A DNA stretch of 64,000 nt from Aldrovandia affinis (GCA_029706075.1 JAINUG010000196.1:395501-459500), one strand, 5' to 3'; positions 9,726-22,718 are shown, counted from the first letter of the stretch. Numbers and translations: made by a program. The notes: generated by a model not told the origin, from the letters alone.

Positions 9726-11359
9726 CCCCTTCCTGTCATTGCATAAAAATGGCTATTTTCATCTGTTTTTCACTACAACACAAAGCCTTATATCTCCAAA
9801 AGTACATATTGCACAGACATGGCTGAGCGCTTGATGTGATGTAGACAGTTGTACCATGAGGATCTTGAGGAATCAAGTGTCAGCATTTACAAATGTGTCA
9901 CCTATGAGATTCATGATGCACTATATAAGTACATAAAATGGAAAATAATGACAAAAAGATTTACACCTTACTAATATGATGATTTTTCTTTGTTCCCCAC
10001 TAAAGCCATCGCAGATTCCAGATAAATAATTGTGTGTGCTTCTCCATGGATTGTACACTTCCCCAAAAAACCTGGATGCAAATATCTAAAAGCAATCAGA
10101 TTCTACAGTGTTATTTTATCTCTCCAAAGTGGTTACATGTTTTTAGCCTGTCACATGTCATACTGTATAGGTTTTTGATTATAAAATGACAGCTCTTGTA
10201 CAGATATGAGAGGAAAATTAATTCTAATTCTAAAATATGTATTTGTGGTTTCTGCATAATTAAGTATCCACAAACCTATCCAAAATGTACTATAAATCAG
10301 TTTTGTTGTACAAATGTATTCAACCACAGCCCTGTTGGCCAGGATGCTTTCCAGGTGGATCCAAACAGATCATCATGGTAAGAACAACAACATGGGTAGC
10401 ATTGTCATATCCATCATCTGAGTCAGCACTCAAGGCAGAGGAATCATCCTCTGAAAACAGGCCAGCATCTTCATATATGCCTTCAAAACCTCCTTCTAAA
10501 ACACTAAAATGACAGCGGCTTGCTGCCATCCTGAAGTATAAACGATTACTAATTGTATTTTTGTTGAAATTGGCCAGAACCCAGAAATGGTGTGTACCCC
10601 CAGTTTTCACATGATTTTCAATGGAATTGTACTGGTCAGATATGAGTTGAATCTCAGCCCAGCAGTGGCCACGAAAAGCCAGTGAGAGCTCAAAATCTAT
10701 GGCTTCTATGTACAACTAATAGCTATTCAGATGATAAACCTCAGAGCCGATGTTCAGTGGCAGGATACAGGCATATGGTTGGTGCTTCGGTGCGGTCAGT
10801 CAAACTCTCATGAAATATACAGACTATGGGGTCTGTATATTTTTCTTCCATGAGCAAAACAACCGTGGGTCTCATTCGCTAAGCAAAACAAGTTGATACA
10901 CACGTCTCTGCCCTGAGTAGACTGCCTCATACACATAGCGAGGAAATGAGTTAAAGGTAAACAAGGTGAGAAGGTATAACAAAAACAAATTAAACAAATC
11001 ATTGTAGGCATCTCTGAAACATTTGAATGTGATGCGATTGTCTTTTAGTTGAAATAAAACGTGATTTTTTTAAGGAAAGATTTTAAACTTTTGGTGAGGG
11101 GAGAGTTTATACAAGAGCAAAGTTCAGCACATGCATTTGGGTGTGATAAGGGAGGGGGTTAAATACAGCACAGTTTTATGATCATAATCAGTCAATTATG
11201 GATTGACATAATAACGTCTTTGCAGGGTTAAAACATGTTTCAAGGCAGTGACAGTGAAAAAAAAGCAAATAACAATTACAGTTGATATTTATGAATTGTG
11301 AATTAATGATAATTCTCATGGCATCAGTGCCATACTGCTAAGTGGCTGACAGGAAGAGG
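9726..11359. mobile_element. piggyBac-like remnant with TTAA target duplications
   Basis: TTAA at 9722-9725 is followed by CCCCTTCCTGTCA. The right end, read from TTAA at 11360-11363 on the opposite strand, is CCTCTTCCTGTCA. That is a 13-bp terminal inverted repeat with one mismatch and the TTAA duplication of piggyBac-type elements (Kolobok also uses TTAA). The only coding trace is a minus-strand frame around 10390-10529. The rest is AT-rich, so it is non-autonomous. Confidence 0.5.
10320..10529 (-). pseudogene. Possible piggyBac transposase N-terminal remnant
   Basis: From ATG 10529 the minus strand reads MAASRCHFSVLEGGFEGIYE, followed by an acidic segment SEDDSSALSADSDDGYD. Acidic serine-rich N-termini of this kind are typical of piggyBac transposases in fish. 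The catalytic core is absent and the frame runs out at 10320. Upstream in-frame codons to 10715 look non-coding. The position inside TTAA-bounded inverted repeats supports the call. The sequence alone would not. Confidence 0.35.
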
Positions 11360-11827
11360 TTAAAACAGTAGTTATTCTGTCCAATTTATTCTCTTCCCAC
11401 CTGCAGACAGATTGAATAGAGTGGATATCAGATACACTGCTGCTATACCAAGGGTATAACTGCAGAGGGCTAAGTATCTTATTATCCTCCTGTTTGGAGA
11501 CCAGTATTAGAACTACTTTAACAGCTGTTGCCTTTGACAAACTGTCAGAAACGGTTGATGTAGATGCGGAACCAAATGCGGCGAGAGAGAGAGAGAGATC
11601 CGGAAGCAGTGACGCGTTTAAGACGATTTTAATGCTTAAACATAGACAGGAAAGAAAACAAAACGGTGTCTGAACAAGACACGTAATAATACTAATAACC
11701 AAACCAAAAGCAACAACGAGAAGAAACAAACAAAACTAGCGAAATGGAAAATCCAAAACGGCGATGATGCGGCTGGGTGGGAGGATAGGAGGATAGAGTC
11801 TACTGAGGCGACGGTTTCAGGAGTTTC

Positions 11828-13204
11828 AAAAATCCGGGAGAGAGCGTCGGGTTTCTGATTTTTGGACCCCGGATGATAAGAGAGGGTTAATTGGAACCGG
11901 TTAAAAAACAGGGCCCACCTAGCTTGACGTGAGTTCAACCGTTTGGCCTGCTGTAGGTACGCCAGATTTTTATGGTCGGTCCAAACTATGAACGGGTGGG
12001 CTGAACCCTCCAGCCAATGCCGCCATTCCTCCAGAGCTCTCTTTACGGCCAGCAGTTCGCGGTCCCCAATGTCGTAGTTGCGCTCGGTGGCAGTCAAGCG
12101 ATGGGACAGGAAGGCACATGGACAAAGCTTGTTATCAGGTTGTAACCGTTGAGAGAGGACGGCTCCAATGCCAGTGTTGGAAGCGTCAACTTCGACCACG
12201 AAGGGCAGAGCTGGGTCCGGAATGGTGAGGACGGGTGCCGAGGTGAAGCGCTGTTTGAGATGTTGGAAGGCTTGTTCGGCTTCGGGAGTCCAGATGAAGT
12301 CCTTGGCCTTCCCCCGGGTCAGGTCAGTGAGTGGAGCCGCCACTGTTCCGAAGTCCCGAATGAATCTCCGGTAGAAATTGGCGAAGCCAAGGAAACGTTG
12401 CACTTGTTTAATCGAGATGGGGCGTGGCCAGTCTCGTACTGCTTGCGTCTTGATAGGACCCATCTGGATACTGCCTGCCTGTAGGATGAAACCCAGGAAC
12501 GTGACGGTGGATGCATGGAACTTGCTTTTCTCCAGCTTGACATATAATTGGTTCCACAGGAGCAGCTGTAGGACATGTCTCACGTGTAGTTCGTGTTCCT
12601 GGGCGTTCCTGGAGAATATGAGGATGTCATCCAAGTATACAAAGACGAAGCGGTTGAGCACCTCTCTCAACACGTCGTTGATGAGGGCTTGAAAGACCGA
12701 CGGACTGTTGGAAAGACCAAACGGCATGACGAGGTATTCATAGTGCCCTGTAGGCATGTTGAAGGCGGTTTTCCACTCATCTCCTTCCCGAATGCGCACC
12801 AGGTTATATGCACACCGGAGTTCCAGTTTGGAGAAGATGGTGGCCCCCTGCAGCATCTCGAATGCCGTGGACATCAAAGGCAGTCCATATCTGTTCTTGA
12901 TCGTGATGTTGTTCAGACCTCTGTAGTCGATACATGGCCGCAGGCCCCCATCCTTCTTCCCCACGAAGAAAAAACCTGCTCCCGCTGGTGAGGCGGACGG
13001 GCGGATGTGTCCGGCGGCGAGCGCCTCCGGGATGTAGTCGTTCATGGCCGTCATCTCGGTTCGGGATAATGAAAAAATCTTTCCCCGAGGAGGACTGGTT
13101 CCTGGCAGCAGATCAATCGCACAGTCGTACGGACGGTGGGGAGGTAGAGTAGCCGTGTGTTGCTTGTTGAACACCGCATGGAGATCGCTGTACACCGGAG
13201 GCAC
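11828..13204 (-). pseudogene. Gypsy reverse transcriptase and RNase H
   Basis: One long open frame holds [53 protein letters not shown] and the catalytic [12 protein letters not shown], then RNase H with [38 protein letters not shown] and [10 protein letters not shown]. Homology stops near residue 459 (about 11828). The remaining 63 residues to 11636 are translated 3' untranslated sequence. The RT/RNase H core itself is uninterrupted, unusual for this window, but the element has no integrase. Confidence 0.85.
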
Positions 13205-13234
13205 ACGGGCCCAATCCTGGATCTCTGGTTCTCA

Positions 13235-13821
13235 GTGTGAGGCGGCAGCAGGAGAGCCAGGCAGCAGACAGGTGCTTTGGCAGGTCAATCCCCAGCCCAG
13301 TATCTTCTCAGCGTTCCAGTCAATTTGGGGGTTGTGCCTGCTAAGCCAAGGGTAGCCCAGCACGAGAGGTAGCTGCGGAGAGTGAGTGACAAAAAATTCC
13401 ATACGTTCAGTGTGATCTGGAGAGGAATGGTCCACTGCGTGATGGCACCGGATCCCAATGGCTTGCCGTCCAGGGCTGTGACTGACAGGGGGGATTCCAA
13501 TGTCACAAGGGGGATTTGTAGTCGCTGGGCGAGGTTGAGGTCGATGAAGTCTCCCGCAGCTCCGGAATCAACAAGGGCGAGAGCCGAGTGCTGAGAGTTG
13601 TTCCAGCGCATGGAGATAGGCAACACCAATCCAGTGATGAGTGATGACTCGGGAGTGATCACTGCGCTACTTACCATCCTCCCGGTAGTAGCGTTGGCTT
13701 TTCCCTTTAGCTCCGCACATGAATCACGATAGTGCCCAAAACGCCCACAGTACAGACAGCTGTTCTCTCTTCGACAACATTCCTTTTCGGTGGCTGAGAG
13801 ACGAGCCCTGCCCAACTGCAT
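13235..13821 (-). pseudogene. Gypsy zinc knuckle and aspartic protease, frameshifted
   Basis: A CCHC knuckle, CLYCGRFGHYRDSC, is followed by the protease active-site motif [12 protein letters not shown]. Near 13410 the frame shifts. The continuation ([20 protein letters not shown]) lies in the RT frame and ends at a TGA at 13232-13234, about 30 nt before the RT-frame ATG. Protease would process Gag-Pol. This copy cannot make it in one piece. Confidence 0.75.
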
Positions 13822-13830
13822 CGGTTCCTC

Positions 13831-14745
13831 CTATTCGTTGGGGGTAACCCGAGGCGGTGAACTGGAAGCTGATGGGATAAGTTCCGTCCACAGCGGAAAT
13901 GATGTCTGTGGTCGGGGTATGGGGTAGTTATTGCGACGTTCATTGATGCGTTCCCGTTGGTGATTGTCCAGCTTGATAGCCAATGCCACAAGTTCTTCCC
14001 ACTGGTCGATGTGTCCATGGACGACGAGTTCATCCTTGAGCCCTTCGTTGAGACCCTGCCGGAACGTCGCTATAAGTGCCTCGTTGTTCCAGTGACTCTC
14101 CATGGCCAGGGTGCGGAACTCAATGACAGTTCGGCATCCCTGCTTGATACGGAGCAGCTGGTTGGCCGCTTCACTACCCTGGACTGGATGATCAAACACC
14201 GTCTGTAACTCAGACCTGAATCTGGCATAGCTGTTGCAGGCGAGCCCTCGTTCCTCCCAGATGGCCGTTGCCCACTGCAGAGCGGTACCGGTTAGAAGGG
14301 AAATTACATACGCTATTCGGGAGCGTTCACTGGGAAATTGCAAGGGTTGGAGTTCGAATGCCAGCAAACACTGTGTGATGAACCCACGGCATCCCGTGGG
14401 ATTACCGTCATATTGTTCTGGTGCCGGGAGACGTGGTTCACAAAGTAAGCTGGCTTGGTTATTATCCCTGGGTTCCGGAGGATTGTCCCTGGGTTCCGGA
14501 GGAGACTGAGAGGTGGTGGTTGATGTTTTGTTTAGCAGTAACTCCGTGATGGTATTGAACTGGCTGGCTGTTTGGCGGCTGAATGTGTTGAGTTGTTGCG
14601 TGAGTAAAGCAATAGCCTGGTCCTGCCGTCTGATGGATGCTTCCTGGCTTTGGATGGTACTGTGCAGGATGCTCTGGGTCAGCTCGGTCTCCGCTGGTTC
14701 CGATTTGGGCTTAACACCACAAACACAATACACACACACCGCCAT
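13831..14745 (-). pseudogene. Gypsy gag
   Basis: The frame is about 304 residues. It has an N-terminal coiled-coil-like Gln-rich stretch (SIRRQDQAIALLTQQLNTF), a Pro-rich linker, and a retrotransposon Gag core with PAPEQYDGNPTGCRGFITQC, SLLTGTALQWATAIWE and TVIEFRTLAMESHW. Gag packages the element RNA into virus-like particles. The first residues (MAVCVYCVCGVKPKSEP) look unlike a genuine gag start, so the true start may be downstream or lost. The frame is open but separated from protease-RT. Confidence 0.75.
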
Positions 14746-14750
14746 GACAC

Positions 14751-17097
14751 CTAATTACAACAAGGACCACAAAGGAAATAAGTCAGAGGACTTTTCTGTG
14801 TCATCCTTGATATGTATTTTTAAAATGTACATGTACATCGGGATGTATCCATGTATTGTATTCTTTTAAAGTGAAATGTCAAATAAACTAAACTAAAAAC
14901 ATGTTTTATTGGGGGCTTATAACCTCACTATATTATGCAATGTTACTGATTAATTTTTTGTTGTGTTTTTTGTTATCCATGCAGGCAGTGGGCTGACATG
15001 GAACATCCCGTGTTGACCCAATAAGACATGGGTTTGTTTTCCCAGAAGCACTGTCCTGCACAGGCTGCAAGTGTGAAGGTTTCCTCTGAACCTTGCTGGG
15101 ATTTGCGATTAACCTCTCCACCAATCCCTCTCCCACAAACCAGGTAAGACAGACCCTCAGTCCAGGCCCAGACTGATTTGACATCACCCATGCTCCCACC
15201 TGCTGATCCCAGTCAATACCTTATTATTGGAAAGGAACTTTGTCTGGATGTTTTAATTTCAAATAAATATTTTACCACTCCAAAGTGATTAAATGCCAGT
15301 TGTGAACTTAAATTAAAAGCCATCAGGACTATGTACATTACATCACAACTACAGGTACACTCTTATCTCTTCATGTAAATAATACAACCTGATTGCAGTA
15401 TTCTCTGGCCCAAGCCCATCGGTCTCTGTACTTATTTCCTCCAGTCTCTCAGCCGAAAGGAAGTTGAGGGAAACTTCAAAGAGATGACAGTGTTCAATCC
15501 TCCCTTGCATTGTAAAATATACATGTGTGTTGACTCTGAAAGGATTCACAATATCATCGAATAACCTTGGCTTTCATACCTCAGCAAACCCGTTCGTACT
15601 GCAGCAAACATGCTGGGGATGTTTTGCCTGTTGCTGCTCCTCTGTGGCCTGTGTGAACGAATAACCTTATTAAACCCTGTGGATCGGAAAACAAAACAAA
15701 AACAAAACACACACATGCACAAACATACATACTGTATGTGCATACACACACACACGCAAAAAAAATTCCATGCAAATTCTCTCTACACTGTTTGTCTCTG
15801 AATATCTCGGAGAGGAGCCGGAGGCTGCAGAGGAGTCATCTCCCCTTCCTCCTGCCCTCTCTCTGGGGACCCCGCATGGAGAAGGACAGTGGGGAAAACT
15901 TCTCAAACTGACACAGATCCCCACTGGGATCACTCTCACACATAGACCTGATAACCTCACACATCTGAATATGGACCTTTATTTCCTTTCCTAATTTATT
16001 CCTGTCTTCATGGGAAAGCATCCACTATCTGATGTAAAAGCTTTTGTTGGGGAGAAGAGTGCAACATATACAGTCTAAAGTCTTTCAAGTGTTGAAGAAA
16101 GGCTGGTTGTGCTCGCTTCTTTGAATCAAATCTCATGCATTGTACTTTGCTGACATTGAGATTTCTGCAACAAGATAATGTCCGTTAAGGGACAGATGCA
16201 GACATCATGCCCAGCTGCCTCATATCTGTGTACTTCACTATTCAATCAATGATGGAGGCTATCAATGATAAATTCAATCCATAAAGGGAAATGGGTCTTA
16301 TTAATATACAGCAGCATTCCTAACATATACAGTACATGCATTAATATGTGCTCCAACAATTCTGGGTAGAGGGAAATAAGAAACATTGTATTCACTTTAC
16401 TTGCAAAGAATATTGCAAATGTACAGTTTTTCCTACATTGGCTCAAAAGCGTTTTTATTCCCTCTGGAAAATGTCAAGTGTAAAGCGCTATGTGACAACC
16501 TGAATGTTAATGGTGTTCCCAAGCCCCCTCCCTTCCAGGGCCAAAAGCTGTCTCATTGACACTCCCCCAAACCAAACCCCCAGGGGGAGGCTAGCACAAT
16601 TCTATCAGCCATGCAACTGTAAGACATTTTCAGTCCACAACAGAGCCATATGAAACAACACAAGAAACCACCTACTCAGCATGCACATATCGAGAAGTGA
16701 CTTATTGAAATGTTAAGTAACTCCATGAGAAAGGAGGGGCTGTCAACTCAGTGTTATTCTATCTCAGTCTTATCTATTATTTATATTCCTCATGTTCCTG
16801 AGTCATCACTTCATTATGTATTTTAATGACAAATTACTCTCTCTGTCTTCCTTGATTATTGTGGCCTAGATTGTAGTGAGAGCTTCAAACAGATGCTGAT
16901 GAATGATCTGCTTTGGTGGCTTCAAACAGGCAGAACTCGTTAGTAAAAAAATAAGGTTTGAACACTGACTGATCTCTGACTGATGTTAGTTTTGGTGGCT
17001 GGTGTGACAAGTGCTATATGCTAAGGACAAATATATACAAATATAACATTTTGAACTTCGTTCAAAAACATTCATAACTGAAAATGGTGAAAGTGGT
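14751..17097. other. No recognised gene; short CA run
   Basis: Contains a CA-rich stretch near 15706-15760. Frames at 15610-15801 (a hydrophobic start MLGMFCLLLLLCGLCE) and 15770-15994 are open but show no domain. The surroundings give no exon structure that I can support. Confidence 0.4.
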
Positions 17098-17180
17098 TCT
17101 GTGTGGCTGACAACAGCTTAGGTTGTGGGTTCTATTCCCATTCCCACTATGGGAAATCAATTTGAAACTGACCTCCTGAG
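17098..17180 (+). mobile_element. Possible degenerate tRNA-SINE head
   Basis: TCTGTGTGGCTGACAACAGC followed by TTAGGTTGTGGGTTCTATTC resembles the box A and box B segments of the SINE at 58406. No tail is visible. Weak. Confidence 0.3.
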
Positions 17181-18337
17181 AGTACAACAGCACCACCCAA
17201 CCCCCCCCCCAAAAACAAAACAACAACTATTAAATGCTCGCCACTTTGAACCAAACACTTTCAAGCATCAAAAACGATCCTCCTCCTGCATAACCCCAAG
17301 ACCACATGCTGAGCAATCCTGCCAGTGTTACCAAGCTTTGAAGGGCGTGCTGTGTATTCAGATCAGCCGGTAGAAAATGGAGAGGAATTGATGGGCACCA
17401 TTAGGCTCCTGCAGGTTGGCATATGGAGAGCTGAACCAGCCCTAGCTCCAATTTCCACAGCCCACTATAATGATGGGACTGACCTACTGACCTACTGGTT
17501 AATGGAATATTTCCCCCTAAGCTCCTTAAAAAAGGCACACACAGGACTGCTACATAATTTAGAATAATATTTTGCTGGAAAGAATGACTCATGCAAACAA
17601 ATCAAACAAACAAAAGGAAAAAGATACCTCTTTCTTGATGACACATCCTGACATACCAAAGAAAAACTGTTGAATTCAATACTGGCCTACCTAAAACAGC
17701 GACCTTGCAAAATGTGACTTCTGAGCAGGGTTGATGCAGGATTTAGAGTTTAGATTTGAATGATTATGATTCTTCAAATTCATGATTTGATCAAATATGT
17801 TTGTATTTGTGGCTGGAAAGCTTTTGTTTTTGATATGTTACCGCAAGAGATGTTAAAATGCTCAAAGCAATCTGCTAATTATTTACTGTACATTAATTGA
17901 ATTGAATGTGAATGTGAATTCATGTGAATTGACAAATGAATGAGTGTCCACAGGAAAAATTCATATTTTATAAACAATGTTGTATTATTCGATCACAAAG
18001 AATAAGATGCATTCATGTTAATGACATATTATTGATATATTATTTAGTAGTTGTTAAAATATTTTGAACATATTGCTGTTGGAAATCTATTAATATTTTG
18101 CAAACTGGGTAGTGGCATACTGGAACATTTATTGGGATGATAAAGTGACACTAACCTACATAGTATCACACCTTTGTATATTATAGATGTTTTGCCATTC
18201 ACACATACATGCCTAGTTCATGCATTTCTCAGGTTTTTTGAGTGATGGATATTCCTTTTGGAACTTGCCATATAGTCCACTATAATGTGTCTGACCATAA
18301 AACTGTGCCAATTATGTGTCAAAACCAACCCTTTGGA
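17181..18337. other. No recognised feature
   Basis: AT-rich towards 18200. No coding frame with a domain and no bounded repeat seen. Confidence 0.4.
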
Positions 18338-18640
18338 GACTACAGGGTGGCTCATCCTGTTAAGACACTGTTCCAGTGTGTGGATAAAGCCCACAGCCCC
18401 TGATATTGGATCCAAAACTGTGCCTGTGCTGACTGTGACTGGCACCCCTGCAGGGTGGTGTATAATTGGGTGTAGCTTTCTGTCAGCGGTATGACCGTGT
18501 CTCATCTTAAGTTACTGGGTTGGTCTGGGACCAGATCTAGGGCCTGTGTCCATGCCACCTGCACAATTCACTGGTTATTAATAATTGTACGGGAACAGTT
18601 CTTTATAAAAAATAAAAATAAAATCAATTAAAAGCAAAAG
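18338..18640 (+). mobile_element. tRNA-like SINE (GGTGGCTCATCCTGTTAAG family)
   Basis: The head reads GGGTGGCTCATCCTGTTAAG, followed by a degenerate box B region, a unique body and an A-rich tail with AATAAAAATAAAAT. Minus-strand relatives lie at 33690-33912 and 54345-54603. Confidence 0.55.
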
Positions 18641-19332
18641 CAAAACATAAATTCAACATTAAATTCACAATGAACTAAAAATCACCCACCCGCCCTTGAG
18701 CATGGACCACTGTTGCTGAAAGATGTGCACTCCTGTGATGCACTCACCCACAAGCCAGCCCTCCAACCTACAAGCCAAACAGTGGGTGTTTGTGTACAAA
18801 CTATTGCAGCAGTAACCCAAGCAACCCTGGCCAAACTGTATGGCCAAATAATGTGATGAAGCCATTTTTGTCCAACGAACTGTGGAACTCCCATTTGTAG
18901 TAGGCTAATGACACAACCGAGGCTTGAGCTTGCAATGTCTCAGCTAAATAGCCTGTCATTTACACGACAGTCATGGAGGAGAGCGACACAGGGCAGGACA
19001 CAGGACATACACAGTGTTCTGCACAACTGATGAAAGGCATCACCAAGGCAAAGCAGGACTTGAGCAAACGCGACTGATCAAGATACAATTAGCTCAAAAT
19101 GGAGCGAATCTTGCCTTGTTTCCGAGAAGTGGACAAGAGCCTCTCGCTCGAGACAAGGGATGATGCACAGGCCGTTTAAAAAAAAGGATCTGGCATTGAT
19201 CAGTAATTATGAGGAGGCTGTTTGTTCAGCTACTGAAGTTGGATTTGTGGTAGTGATGAATGACAGGCTGATGGTGGGATAGGAGGGGCCTCAGCTTTTG
19301 TTCAGGTTCCATTCAATTACACTTGATCCAGA
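18641..19332. other. No recognised feature
   Basis: Mixed sequence without domains. 18700-18985 may contain an old SINE in reverse orientation but the ends are not clear. Confidence 0.35.
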
Positions 19333-19337
19333 GAATG

Positions 19338-19837
19338 TGTCACGGTTCCACGTATTTCATGCCATGTTTTATGTTTCATTCATGTCACGTTTCATTTCAT
19401 GTCATGTCTTGATTCTGTTTTCATGTTACGTTTCTGTTCATAGTTAAAGCATACACGTTTTCATGTTTCCGCAAATCTTGCGTTCATGCTTTCTCTCTCT
19501 CTTGCTGTCACTTACGTTTCCTTATTGTTTCCCCTCCTTGTCTGATTTACTAATTGACTAATTTACTAATGATTAGATAGGTTTATTGTTTCTGCTAGCA
19601 CGATTGGCAATTTAGTAACTCTAATTGCCAACGTGCTGGAGATGTACTCATTACTAACTCACTAACCATGTGTATTCATGTTTCCTTTCGTTTCTAGTTC
19701 ATGTCAATTTACTAATCTACTAACGCTAGGTCAGGATAGGATAATTACTAACAACGACTAATTATCTTGTTACCTTGTCATGCTCTCCTCAGCTGTTTTC
19801 TGTTTCGCTCTGTTCTCAAGCTAAGTATCCGCACCTG
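19338..19837 (+). repeat. 5' LTR, 3'-truncated
   Basis: Over about 490 bp it matches 22730 onward with a single substitution inside and two near the break (AAGTATCCGCACC versus AAGTGTCTGCACC). It diverges after GCACCTG, where it enters RT coding sequence. Confidence 0.9.
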
Positions 19838-19839
19838 CA

Positions 19840-22718
19840 CCAGCTGAGGGCGCATCCACTCCACCCCAAGTCTCCAAGCCTTCTCTTGAGAATGTGTCCA
19901 CCCCTTACCACGACCTGGGAATAGTATTTTCCAAGACGCAGGCACAGATGCTTCCTCCTCACAGACCCTATGACTGCGCGATCGAGCTGCTACCCGGTTC
20001 CACACTCCCCTCAAGCCGCCTCTACAATGTTTCCAGACCGGAGAGGGAGGCCATGGAGAAATACATTCGGGACTGCCTAGCCAATGGTCTTATTCGTCCC
20101 TCTTCTTCACCCGTGGGCGCTGGATTTTTTTTTGTCCAGAAGAAAGACGGCTCTTTGCGTCCCTGCATCGATTACAGAGAACTAAACAACATCACGGTCA
20201 AAAACAAGTATCCACTGCCATTGATTGACTCCGCTTTTCACCCCCTGCACGATGCCACCATCTTTTCCAAATTGGATCTACGCAACGCTTATCATCTGGT
20301 CCGCATTCGAGAAGGGGACGAATGGAAGACAGCATTCAACACTCCCCTTGGACACTTTGAATATCTTGTCATGCCTTTCGGCCTCACTAACGCACCTGCT
20401 GTCTTCCAGGCGTTAGTCAATGACGCCTCACGGGACTTACTGGGCCGACACGTGTTCGTCTACCTGGATGACATTTTGATCTACTCCACCAGTGTCAAGG
20501 AACACGAGTCCCATGTACAGCAGGTTCTCCAAAGACTGTTGGAGAACAAACTGTTTGTTAAAGCGGAGAAATGTGTTTTCCACACGGACACTGTTGAGTT
20601 TCTGGGCTTCATCTTGGAGAAGGGACAAATCAGGGCGGATCCCAAGAAGATTCAGGCGGTCACTGACTGGCCCACACCTACTACTCGAAAACATCTTCAA
20701 CGCTTCTTGGGATTCGCCAACTTTATCGGAGGTTCATAAGGAACTACAGCCAAGTTGTCTCTCCTCTCACCAAGCTCACGTCCACTGCCATGCCATTTCG
20801 ATGGAGTTCGAAGCAGAGGGGGCATTTTCTAGGATCAAGAAGCTGTTCTCTTCCGCACCTATCCTGGTGCACCCCGATCCTACCCGCCAGTTTGTTGTGG
20901 AGACTGATGCTTCCAACTCTGGGGTGGGAGCCGTGCTCTCTCAGGTTTCCTCCTTCGACAATCGTCTTCACCCGTGCGCTTTTTCTCTCGGAAGCTTTCA
21001 CCAGCTGAGAGAAATTACGACGTGGGTAACCGAGAACTCCTTGCAGTCAAGTTGGCATTGGAGGAGTGGAGGCATTGGCTGGAGGGGTCCGAAAAACCTT
21101 TTGTCGTTTGGACTGATCATAAGAACCTAGCTTACCTTCAGACTGCTAAGAGACTGAATTCTCGCCAAGCTAGGTGGGCGTTGTTCTTTGGAAGATTCAA
21201 TTTTTCGCTCACCTATCGCCCTGGTTCGAAGAATGTCAAGCCAGATGCCCTGTCCCGGCAGTTTGACACCAGCTCTGAGCGAGAGGCGCCCGAGAACATC
21301 CTCCCTTTGTCCTGCACTGTAGCGTCGGTGACGTGGAAAATCGAGGCGTGATCCAAAGGGCTCTGCGAGGGGAGCCCGATCCCAGGTCCATTCCTGGCAG
21401 ACGCCTTTACGTTCCCTCAGCTGCTCGGACACAGGTTCTCCAATGGGCTCATTCCTCCCTCATGTCTTGCCATCCCGGTTTCACCCGTACCCTGGCGGTT
21501 CTTAAAAGAAAGTTCTGGTGGAACTCCATGATTTCTGACACCAGATGCTTCATCAAGGCGTGCACCACCTGCGCCAGGAGCAAGGCCTCCCACCAGGCCC
21601 CAGCTGGACTGCTCCAGCCTCTGCCTGTGCCCAGCCGACCTTGGAGCCACATTGGGGTGGATTTCGTCACCGGACTTCCCCCTTCTGAGGGTAACACCAC
21701 CATCCTCACTGTTGTGGACCGGTTCAGCAAGGCGGCACATTTCATCCCCCTGCCCGGATTACCCACCGCCCAAGAGACCGCAGACGTCCTGGTCAAAGAG
21801 GTTTTCCGCATCCACGGCATCCCCTCGGACATCGTCTCTGACCGAGGTCCTCAGTTCATCTCACAAGTCTGGAAAGCTTTTGCTCGGCCCTCGGGGCCAC
21901 TGCTAGCCTCTCGTCAGGTTACCACCCTCAGTCTAATGGTCAGACCGAGAGGGCCAACCAGGATCTAGGAGCGGCGCTTCGTTGTGTTTCTGCCAAGAAC
22001 CCCACTTCATGGAGCAAGATGCTTACCTGGGTTGAATACGCACACAACGCCCTGCCCTGCGCCGCCACCGGAAGATCTCCATTTGAGATCTCCCTCGGCT
22101 ACCAGCCACCATTGTTTCCTGACCAAGAAGCAGAGATTGCTGTTCCCTCCCTCGCCACCCACATGCGACGATGTGTCAAGATCTGGAAGGACGCCAGGGC
22201 TGCGCTGTTACGCACGGCAGACCGGAATCGTCATGTCGCAGATCGCCACCGCACACCAGCCCCAGTTTATAAGCCAGGTGACTCCGTCTGGCTTTCCACT
22301 AAGGACATCCCGTTACAATCCACTTCCCACAAACTACAACCCCGATTCATTGGACCCTTCAAGATTCACAGCATCATCAACCCGTCTTCTGTTAAATTGT
22401 CACTACCTGCTTCCCTTAAGATTCATCCTACGTTCCATGTTTCATGTATTAAGCCTGTTTCCACTCACCCCCTTTGTCCCCCGATCCCCCCACCCTCCTC
22501 CCCGTATCATTGATAACCACCCTGCATACACAGTCAGGAAACTTTTGGACATTCGCAAGAGGGGTCGTGGTGTTCAATACCTGGTTGATTGGGAGGGTTA
22601 TGGCCCAGAGGAGCGTTCCTGGGTCGCCCCCAGTCTCATTTTGGACCCCAGTTTGATCAAGGACTTTCACCGTGACTACCCAGATAAGCTCGCTAGACCG
22701 CCAGGAGTCGGTCGTTAG
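19840..22718 (+). pseudogene. Gypsy pol remnant: RT, RNase H, integrase, chromodomain
   Basis: RT runs from about 19894 with [53 protein letters not shown] and the catalytic [12 protein letters not shown]. RNase H follows ([47 protein letters not shown]). Integrase has an HHCC-like zinc region ([10 protein letters not shown] and CTTCARSK), the core [14 protein letters not shown] and [14 protein letters not shown], and a glutamate-containing [12 protein letters not shown] in another frame. A C-terminal chromodomain ([32 protein letters not shown]) ends at TAG 22716. At least six frame changes (near 20735, 20815, 20985, 21345, 21890 and 22455) break it. The apparent start at 19894 is only the first in-frame start-like codon after the deletion junction. 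Confidence 0.88.

Larger units (their letters stand above)
11543..14750 (-). mobile_element. Ty3/Gypsy retrotransposon copy lacking integrase and the 5' LTR
   Basis: Minus-strand order is gag (14745-13831), CCHC knuckle and protease (13821-13235), RT and RNase H (13204 to about 11828), then about 285 bp ending TTCTGACA at 11543, which resembles the end of an LTR. The integrase that should follow RNase H is missing: RNase H reads straight into non-coding 3' sequence. I find no matching LTR on the right side. The copy is therefore a deletion derivative, with one frameshift and one stop between protease and RT. Confidence 0.8.

Noticed and set aside
15610..15801. Small secreted protein with signal peptide
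   Set aside because: The hydrophobic start is suggestive but the rest is translated CA repeat, with no splice or homology support.
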